A stretch of 19,134 nt of DNA from Nanohaloarchaea archaeon PL-Br10_U2g5. GTDB taxonomy: Archaea > Halobacteriota > Halobacteria > Halobacteriales > Haloferacaceae. Every line of letters starts with the position of its first letter. Within the stretch, counting starts at the first letter, position 1. The position numbers and the translations under genes are program-made. Shown here one piece after another: positions 13,911 to 19,134 of this stretch. The notes beneath the pieces were generated by a model, which was not told where the DNA came from, made no database searches, and was given only the letters and a program-made list of their open reading frames with translations. Where the stretch lies: NCBI GenBank assembly GCA_001564205.1, contig LKMY01000012.1:1-19134 (forward strand). Direction: 5' to 3'.

Positions 13911-15181
13911 CACGGGTGATCCACACCGGCGACACCCATATCGGGTACACACAGTACCACTCGCCGGTCAGACGGCAGGATTTCCTCGACGCGTTCAGCG
14001 CCGTGGTCGACGACGCGCTCGACGACGATGTCGACGCGGTGATCCACGCGGGCGACCTCTTTCACGACCGGCGACCGGAACTCGGAGATCTGATGGGAAC
14101 GATATCGATACTCCGACGGCTCGACGACGCCGGAATCCCCTTCCTCGCGGTGGTCGGAAATCACGAGTCGACGCGGGGCGGTCAGTGGCTCGACCTGTTC
14201 GAGCGACTGGGGCTCGCGACACGGCTCGGCGACGATCCGACGACGGTCGGAAGCACCGCCTTCTACGGGCTCGACCACGTTCCGGTCTCTCGCCGCGACG
14301 ACCTCGAGTACGCGTTCGAGCGCCACGACGCCGACACCGCTGCGCTCGTCGCCCACGGTCTCTTCGAACCGTTCGCGTATGCCGACTGGGACACGGAGGA
14401 ACTGCTCGCCGAGAGCAGCGTCGATTTCGACGCGATGCTGCTCGGCGACAACCACACGCCGGACGTCGCTGAAGTCGCCGGTACGTGGGTAACGTATCCG
14501 GGCTCGACCGAGCGCGCAAGCGCGAGCGAGCGCGAAGGGCGCGGCTACAACCTCGTCGCGTTCGGATCGGACGCGGCGGGCGCGGACGACCGCGTCGAGA
14601 TCCGACGGCGAGCACTCGACACCCGCCCGTTCGTCTTCGTCGAGGTCGAACTGCGCGACGGGGAGGGCGAGAGTCGAGTGCGTGAACAGGTCCGTCAACA
14701 CGACCTGGACGAGGCCGTCGTTCTCGTCGACGTGACCGGCGAGGGCGATCCGGTCACCCCGGCCGCGATCGAGGCGTTCGCGAGCGAGGAAGGGGCGCTC
14801 ATCGCCCGCGTGAACGACCGGCGAGAGGTCGAGACGGAGACCGAGATCGACGTGAGCTTCGCCGATCCGGAGGACGCGGTCCGCGAGCGACTCGACGGGA
14901 TGGCGTTATCCGAGGCCGCCCTCGACGTCGAGGAGGCGATCCGCGCGGAGACGATCCCCGACAGCAACGTCAGAGAGACGGTGAAAGGGCGGGTCGAGGC
15001 ACAGATCGATGATCTCGATGCATTCGACCGAGTCGAACCGTCCGACGCCGACGATAGCGACGTGAATGACGACGAACCGGGCGAAGTGAGCGAGAGTAAT
15101 TCCGGCGACGACGATGAACGTGAGCCGAGCCCCGAAACGCGGCCAAACGACGGTCAAGTGTCCATGGAGGATTACTTGTGA
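13907..15181 (+). CDS. mre11: DNA double-strand break repair nuclease Mre11
   Basis: This is the Mn-dependent nuclease that, with Rad50, recognises and trims DNA ends. The 424 residues carry all phosphodiesterase motifs: GDTH at 8-11, AGDLFHD at 48-54, VVGNHES at 82-88, AHGLF at 149-153 and LGDNHTP at 179-185. A capping domain and a helical Rad50-binding region (about 320-370) follow. Then comes an acidic, disordered tail of about 55 residues (Asp/Glu/Ser) ending QVSMEDYL, which resembles a PCNA-interacting peptide. The ATG at 13907 has no clear TATA box but overlaps a short upstream ORF. Its stop overlaps rad50 (GTGA at 15178), as expected for subunits made in fixed ratio. Confidence 0.96.
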   Translation: MTRVIHTGDTHIGYTQYHSPVRRQDFLDAFSAVVDDALDDDVDAVIHAGDLFHDRRPELGDLMGTISILRRLDDAGIPFLAVVGNHESTRGGQWLDLFERLGLATRLGDDPTTVGSTAFYGLDHVPVSRRDDLEYAFERHDADTAALVAHGLFEPFAYADWDTEELLAESSVDFDAMLLGDNHTPDVAEVAGTWVTYPGSTERASASEREGRGYNLVAFGSDAAGADDRVEIRRRALDTRPFVFVEVELRDGEGESRVREQVRQHDLDEAVVLVDVTGEGDPVTPAAIEAFASEEGALIARVNDRREVETETEIDVSFADPEDAVRERLDGMALSEAALDVEEAIRAETIPDSNVRETVKGRVEAQIDDLDAFDRVEPSDADDSDVNDDEPGEVSESNSGDDDEREPSPETRPNDGQVSMEDYL

Positions 15182-17880
15182 ACTTCGACCGCGTTCGGCT
15201 CTCGAATTTCAAGCCGTATGGCGACGCCGACCTCCGGCTCACCGAGGGGGTCACGGTCATCCACGGGCTCAACGGGAGCGGCAAATCGTCGCTTCTAGAG
15301 GCCTGTTTCTTCGCGTTGTACGGGTCGAAGGCGCTCGACGGCACCCTCGACGACGTGATTACGAACGGCGAGGAGAAGACAGAGGTGGAGCTATGGTTCA
15401 CCCACGACGGGGCCTCCTATCACGTCGAGCGGCGGCTTCGCGCGTACGACGACCGGATCGACCACCAGTGTACTCTCGAGGGAACGGACGGGAGCGAGGT
15501 GACAAGAGACGGCGCGCGAGCGGTCCGAGCGTTTGTCACTGAACTCCTGCGGATGGACGCCGAGGCGTTCGTCAACTGCGCGTACGTCCGACAGGGCGAG
15601 GTCAACAAGCTGATCAACGCCAGCCCGAGCGAGCGACAGGATACGATCGACGACCTGCTTCAGCTCGGCAAACTGGAAGAGTACCGCGAGCGGGCCGGTG
15701 ACGCCCGGCTCGGCGTCGAAGACATCCGCAACGCCAAGCGTGCGGTGTTAGAAGACAAAGATGCTCAGATCGAACGGAAAGAGGACAGCGGCCTCCACGA
15801 CCGACTCAACGGGCTCGAAAGCGAGCTCTCAGCGGTAGCTGCCGACATCGATCGTTTCGAGACCCAGCGCGAGCAGGCGAAAGAGACCCGCACGGCGGCC
15901 AAAGAGACCCTGTCCGTGTACGAGGAAAAACGGGCTGAGCTGGAGTCGATCGAAGACGAGATCGACGAGATCGAGGCGTCTATCCGGGAGACTGAACGCG
16001 AGCGAGACGACCACCGCGATCGGATCCGAGAGGCGCGAGAGCGGATCGACGAGATCGAATCCGCGATCGCGGAGCGGCTGGATGCGGCGGGGATGGATGC
16101 GGCGACGACGGAGGCGATTGCGAACCGCCGAGCGGAGCTCGACGACAGGGAAGCCGAGATCCGAGAAGAGCTCGACGAGCAACGGGTGGGCGCCGAAGCG
16201 TTTCGCAACCAGGCGACGAACCTCGCCGGGAAGGCCGACGACCTCGTCGAGCGCGCCGAAGAGATCGAACACGAGGCCGAGTCGCTCGCCGAGGCGGCCG
16301 ACGCGGCTGAGACGGAGGCAGCGGAGCGCGCGTCGTCGATCGAGGAGCTGCGCGACGAGCAGGCGACTCTCCGTAGCCGATTCACGGAGGCCGATACCGA
16401 CGTCGACCGCGACGAGGCGATCGAGCGTCGCGAGACGCTCCGAGAGAAATGGAACGAGACGCGCGAACGGATCGCCGAGCTGTCAACCGAGCTGAAGAAC
16501 GACCGCGAACGGGTTGAGGAGGCGGAATCGCTGCTCGCGGCGGGCAAGTGCCCGGAGTGTGGACAGCCCGTCGAGGACTCGCCGCACACGACCGGAATCG
16601 AGGAGGACCGCGAGCGTATCGAAGAGCTGGAGTCGTCGCTAACGGCGGTCCGCGAAGAGGCGACGGCTATCGACGATCAGATCGGGACTCTCAACGAGCT
16701 CGTCGAGGCGGCAGAGCGGTTGGACGAGATCGAAGAAACGGTCGAGATGCTCACCGAACGCGTCGAAGAGAAACGCGAGGAGGCAGCGACGAAACGGACG
16801 GAGGCCGACGAGAAGCGCGAGCGGGCGACGACGCTCCGCGAGGAGTCCGAAGAGACGCGCGAGATCGCCGCGCAGAAACGCGAGCAGGCCGACGAGACCG
16901 CAGAGCGAGTCGCTGAGCTGGAACACGCGCTCGACGCGCTCGAAGACGACCGGGAGACTGTCGACGCCGTCGAGGAGAGAGTGGCGATGAACGACGAGAT
17001 CCAAGACGAGATCGATCGTCGCCGCGAGAAGCGAGCGAACCTCACAGAAGTGAACGACGAGCGTCGCGATCGGCTGAGCGACAAACGCGAGCGCCGCGAC
17101 GCGCTGTCGGCGTCGGTTGACGAGGAAGGGGTCGAAGCCGCGAAACAGCAGATACAGAAGGCCGAGGAGTATCTCGAGCGCGTCGACGGTGAACTGGATC
17201 GGCTCGGCGAACGCCGGACCGAACTGGAGAATGCGATCGGTGCCGTCAACGGCGAGATCCGACAGCTCGAAACGCTCCGCGAGGAGCGCGAGGAGCTGGG
17301 TGCCGCTGTCGGTGCGCTCGACGACCTCCACGAGGAGACGAGCGAGCTGGAGTCGATGTACGGCGACCTCCGCGCGGAGCTCCGCCAGCGCAACGTCGCC
17401 GAGTTAGAGCGCACCCTCAACGAGACGTTCGAACTCGTGTACGGTAACGACGCCTACTCGCACATCGAGCTCGACGGAGAGTACGTCCTCACCGTTTATC
17501 AGAAGGACGGGGAGACGCTCGATCCCGAGCAGCTCTCGGGCGGTGAGCGGGCCCTGTTCAACCTCTCGTTGCGCTGTGCGATCTATCGGCTGCTCTCGGA
17601 GGGGATCGAGGGGGCGGCACCGACACCGCCGCTCATCCTCGACGAGCCGACCGTCTTCCTCGATTCCGGCCACGTCTCGCGACTCGTGCGACTCGTCGAG
17701 GAGATGCGTGGGTTCGGCGTGCGCCAGATCCTCATCGTGAGCCACGACGACGAGCTGGTCGGCGCGGCCGACGAGCTGATCACCGTCGAGAAGGAGCCGC
17801 GCTCGAACCGATCGACGGTGCGACGAGCGGACGCCACCGGCCTCGATGACCTCGATGTCGAATCGCTCGCGGACGACTGA
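15178..17880 (+). CDS. rad50: DNA double-strand break repair ATPase Rad50
   Basis: This SMC-like ABC ATPase holds DNA ends together and controls the Mre11 nuclease. The 900-residue protein has Walker A GLNGSGKS at 30-37. A Q-loop region VRQGEV lies near 140. Two long coiled coils, rich in Glu/Arg/Ala, flank the zinc hook CPEC at 458-461, almost exactly at the centre. The signature motif LSGGER is at 786-791, Walker B ILDEP at 820-824, then D-loop FLDSGH and a switch His in VSHDDEL. The length matches archaeal Rad50. The GTG start overlaps the mre11 stop by 4 nt. It ends at 17880, followed by a repeat-containing gap before convergent genes. Confidence 0.97.
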   Translation: MNFDRVRLSNFKPYGDADLRLTEGVTVIHGLNGSGKSSLLEACFFALYGSKALDGTLDDVITNGEEKTEVELWFTHDGASYHVERRLRAYDDRIDHQCTLEGTDGSEVTRDGARAVRAFVTELLRMDAEAFVNCAYVRQGEVNKLINASPSERQDTIDDLLQLGKLEEYRERAGDARLGVEDIRNAKRAVLEDKDAQIERKEDSGLHDRLNGLESELSAVAADIDRFETQREQAKETRTAAKETLSVYEEKRAELESIEDEIDEIEASIRETERERDDHRDRIREARERIDEIESAIAERLDAAGMDAATTEAIANRRAELDDREAEIREELDEQRVGAEAFRNQATNLAGKADDLVERAEEIEHEAESLAEAADAAETEAAERASSIEELRDEQATLRSRFTEADTDVDRDEAIERRETLREKWNETRERIAELSTELKNDRERVEEAESLLAAGKCPECGQPVEDSPHTTGIEEDRERIEELESSLTAVREEATAIDDQIGTLNELVEAAERLDEIEETVEMLTERVEEKREEAATKRTEADEKRERATTLREESEETREIAAQKREQADETAERVAELEHALDALEDDRETVDAVEERVAMNDEIQDEIDRRREKRANLTEVNDERRDRLSDKRERRDALSASVDEEGVEAAKQQIQKAEEYLERVDGELDRLGERRTELENAIGAVNGEIRQLETLREEREELGAAVGALDDLHEETSELESMYGDLRAELRQRNVAELERTLNETFELVYGNDAYSHIELDGEYVLTVYQKDGETLDPEQLSGGERALFNLSLRCAIYRLLSEGIEGAAPTPPLILDEPTVFLDSGHVSRLVRLVEEMRGFGVRQILIVSHDDELVGAADELITVEKEPRSNRSTVRRADATGLDDLDVESLADD

Positions 17881-17940
17881 CGTGCTCAACGCCCGGATAT
17901 CGCTCGGATAACGCTGTTTCAGCGGAGCGAAACGCTGCTC

Positions 17941-17974
17941 GGAAAGCGACGGCAACCGGAAAGCGACGGCAACC
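17941..17974. repeat. Perfect 17-bp tandem duplication
   Basis: Two identical 17-nt copies (GGAAAGCGACGGCAACC) lie at 17941-17957 and 17958-17974. A decayed third partial copy, with GAAAAAGCAACC, runs to 17986. It lies in the 238-base gap after rad50. It is probably a recent slippage event; no function is evident. Confidence 0.9.
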
Positions 17975-17995
17975 GAAAAAGCAACCACGGCGCGT

Positions 17996-18017
17996 GCGAT
18001 GCGAGGGCGATGCGAGG
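17996..18017. repeat. Perfect 11-bp tandem duplication
   Basis: GCGATGCGAGG is repeated at 17996-18006 and 18007-18017, with GCGATC starting a third copy at 18018. It sits next to the 17-bp duplication in the gap between the convergent rad50 and winged-helix genes. That gap (17881-18118) shows no ORF with gene-like character. Confidence 0.85.
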
Positions 18018-18031
18018 GCGATCGGCGGGAG

Positions 18032-18050
18032 CCCTCGCCGCGCGCGAGGG
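18032..18050. terminator. GC-rich hairpin between convergent genes
   Basis: CCCTCGC at 18032-18038 pairs perfectly with GCGAGGG at 18044-18050 across a 5-nt loop. It lies between the rad50 stop (17880) and the minus-strand stop at 18119, where a bidirectional end signal would be placed. No T tract accompanies it, so archaeal terminator function is doubtful. Confidence 0.3.
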
Positions 18051-18118
18051 AGGGTGGCGGCGGCCGCGGCTGGGGAGGAGTGAGGTCCACATTCGGCCGT
18101 GAACGGGTGTAGAAGTGG

Positions 18119-18604
18119 TTACGCGTCCGGGTCGACACTGCTCCCCGCGACATCGCGCTCGCAGCCAACAGTGTCCGGGGAAACCCCACGTAGCGTCTCG
18201 ATCGCCTCGACTGCAGCCTCGCTCGCCGCGTATCCGCGTCGTCCGGCGACTTCGGCTTCTCGAATCAGGCCGGCCACACGGAGCTCCGTAATCGTCCCGT
18301 GCAGGTCCGACTCGCACATGTCGACGGTGTCGAGCAGCTCGATGACCGACAGCGGCCCCTCGTCGACGACCACCGTGAGCAGCCCGAGCGACCGATCGTC
18401 GTGAACCGCCCGGATCAGCCGCCGAACCGGGGCCGGCACGCCCGACGCGGCAGTCGTCAGCGGTGATTCGCCATCGACGACCGTGAGCGCCGCGTTGTCG
18501 ACGTACCGCTCCTCTCCGGTGGTCGGATCCCGGACCAAACTCGACTCCGCGGAGCGCTTGATCAGGAGGCACGTCTCGCCGTCCGCGTCACGAACCGTTT
18601 GCAT
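18119..18604 (-). CDS. Winged-helix protein (DUF7346-like) convergent with rad50
   Basis: The 161-residue acidic protein has an N-terminal module reading LLIKRSAESSLVRDPTTGEERYV (about 13-35), matching what I recall of haloarchaeal DUF7346 proteins. A linker follows. From about 75 to 145 there is a winged helix-turn-helix: LIRAVHDDRSLGLLTVVVDEGPLSVIELLDTVDMCESDLHGTITELRVAGLI, then a wing with RRGYAASEAA. It probably regulates transcription or acts as a DNA-binding adaptor; no target is evident. The start is 24 nt after the stop of a membrane-protein gene on the same strand, so the two form an operon. The tail after about 150 is variable and acidic. Confidence 0.8.
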   Translation of the reverse strand: MQTVRDADGETCLLIKRSAESSLVRDPTTGEERYVDNAALTVVDGESPLTTAASGVPAPVRRLIRAVHDDRSLGLLTVVVDEGPLSVIELLDTVDMCESDLHGTITELRVAGLIREAEVAGRRGYAASEAAVEAIETLRGVSPDTVGCERDVAGSSVDPDA

Positions 18605-18628
18605 GAGTGTGTAACAGCGGTTGTCGGC

Positions 18629-19134
18629 TCACGATGCCTCCGGGGGAGTGTCATCGCCGTCGTCAGCCACGTCGTCGCGATTCTCGGCGGCATCGGTCAC
18701 ATCGTCGTCGTCGCGATCGATGTTGACTCCGTCGTCGTCGCGATCGACGTCGACTCCGTCGACATCGGCCAGAGACCGCTCTCGGTCATCTCGGTCATCT
18801 CGGTCGTCCCGCGACTGCTCCCACGACCGGTACGTCTGATACGTTCGAACCCCTGCGAGGAGACCGATTACGAGTAACGCCGGACCGAGCTGTGACCACC
18901 CCTCGAAGTACCACACCATCGGGCCGAGAAAGACGAAGAGAACGGCGATGTTGGCGTAGATCACCGCGACGACGAACGCCCGAAGCGTGTTCGAGTCGAC
19001 GTCGCTCGCGCCCTCGAAGTTACCGCCGTCGTCGAACGTCTTCACCGAGGGGGCCTTCGGGATATCCGGGGTCATCCGCCGCTCGGCGTCGGAGCTCTCG
19101 CCAAAAGAGACCTCGCCCTCGTCGTCCTCGTCTA
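18629..19134 (-). CDS. Two-helix membrane protein (DUF7322-like), N-terminus outside the window
   Basis: The reading frame is open to the right edge. Upstream of ATG 19073-19075 it continues with acidic codons (DEDDEGEVSFGESSDAERR) that look native, so the true start is probably beyond 19134 and the gene is partial here. The visible part reads PDIPKAPSV, then two hydrophobic helices (RAFVVAVIYANIAVLFVFLG and SQLGPALLVIGLLAGVRTY) separated by PMVWYFEGW. A highly acidic, Asp/Arg-rich tail follows. The layout matches my recollection of DUF7322 proteins beside DUF7346 in haloarchaea. The tail is built from tandem DNA repeats. If ATG 19075 is the start, the protein has 148 residues. Function is unknown; it precedes the winged-helix gene in one operon. 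Confidence 0.75.
   Translation of the reverse strand, partial: DEDDEGEVSFGESSDAERRMTPDIPKAPSVKTFDDGGNFEGASDVDSNTLRAFVVAVIYANIAVLFVFLGPMVWYFEGWSQLGPALLVIGLLAGVRTYQTYRSWEQSRDDRDDRDDRERSLADVDGVDVDRDDDGVNIDRDDDDVTDAAENRDDVADDGDDTPPEAS
18704..18757. repeat. 27-bp tandem repeat within the membrane-protein tail
   Basis: Two adjacent 27-nt units, 18704-18730 and 18731-18757, are identical at 25 of 27 positions. On the minus strand they encode two 9-residue VDRDDDG/IDRDDDD-type units. The repeat keeps the frame, so it changes only the length of the acidic tail. Confidence 0.85.
18782..18808. repeat. 9-bp triplicate encoding Asp-Asp-Arg repeats
   Basis: TCGGTCATC occurs at 18782-18790 and 18791-18799, and a one-base variant follows at 18800-18808. 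On the minus strand this encodes a DDRDDRDDR run just after the second membrane helix, a charged low-complexity segment that probably varies in length between strains. Confidence 0.8.

Noticed and set aside
13634..14701. 355-codon minus-strand frame opposite mre11
   Set aside because: mre11 carries all nuclease motifs; the antisense translation shows no domain.
17881..18118. Possible CRISPR-like array in the repeat-rich gap
   Set aside because: The repeats are directly adjacent tandem copies without spacers and have only two units each.
17919..18572. Minus-strand frame across the rad50 downstream gap and the winged-helix gene
   Set aside because: It overlaps the winged-helix protein in another frame, is Arg/Gly-rich and crosses the tandem repeats. 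The DUF7346-like frame is much more protein-like.
1..19134. tRNA or rRNA genes, insertion sequences, attachment sites, toxin-antitoxin or defence genes
   Set aside because: No cloverleaf with a TTCGA-type T arm, no transposase motif, no terminal inverted repeats and no defence-type domain were seen by reading either strand.

Overview
The window comes from the chromosome of a halophilic archaeon (class Halobacteria). The evidence is high-GC DNA with strongly GC-biased third codon positions, very acidic proteins (Asp/Glu-rich, few Lys and Cys), leaderless genes with a TATA box about 25-30 nt before the start codon, and characteristic archaeal genes (proteasome-activating nucleotidase, Mre11-Rad50 with a zinc hook). 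As I recall, the order pan1 - small winged-helix regulator - small ORF - mre11 - rad50 is also found in Haloferax volcanii, so this part looks like a conserved core block. No tRNA, rRNA, insertion sequence, CRISPR array or prophage gene is visible, and no gap between genes exceeds about 240 bases.

Region 1 (about 1-8746, + strand) is a single tightly packed operon for a type IV pilus-like or Tad-like surface machine. It starts with a PilB/TadA-type secretion ATPase. Two PilC/TadC-type membrane platform proteins follow, in the same reading frame and separated by one TAG stop. Then come four proteins of unknown function, each with one N-terminal hydrophobic segment and an otherwise presumably extracytoplasmic body; they resemble the haloarchaeal DUF7283/7285/7284/7286-type families. 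Most junctions are 4-nt GTGA/ATGA overlaps. The operon has two promoters, one before the ATPase and one before the first unknown gene. Both carry the same TATA sequence type at -30 and an identical 9-nt element, CCGCGGCCA, at -17 to -9 from the ATG. No major pilin and no prepilin peptidase gene lies in the window. This is the most promising under-described system here.

Region 2 (about 8876-11729, + strand) holds a small DUF5791-like protein translationally coupled to an atypical SDR/epimerase, then a membrane-tethered DHH-DHHA1 phosphoesterase, then a 43-residue one-helix membrane protein with a strong leaderless promoter.

Region 3 (about 11775-13396) contains pan1 on the minus strand, encoding the AAA+ unfoldase of the archaeal proteasome. 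It is divergent from a small winged-helix regulator.

Region 4 (about 13552-17880, + strand) is the double-strand-break repair unit: a short unknown protein, a possible 30-codon bridging ORF, mre11 and rad50. mre11 and rad50 overlap by 4 nt. The Mre11 C-terminus carries a PIP-box-like peptide.

Region 5 (about 17881-19134) has a repeat- and hairpin-containing gap converging on a minus-strand pair: a winged-helix DUF7346-like protein and a DUF7322-like two-helix membrane protein that runs off the right edge.
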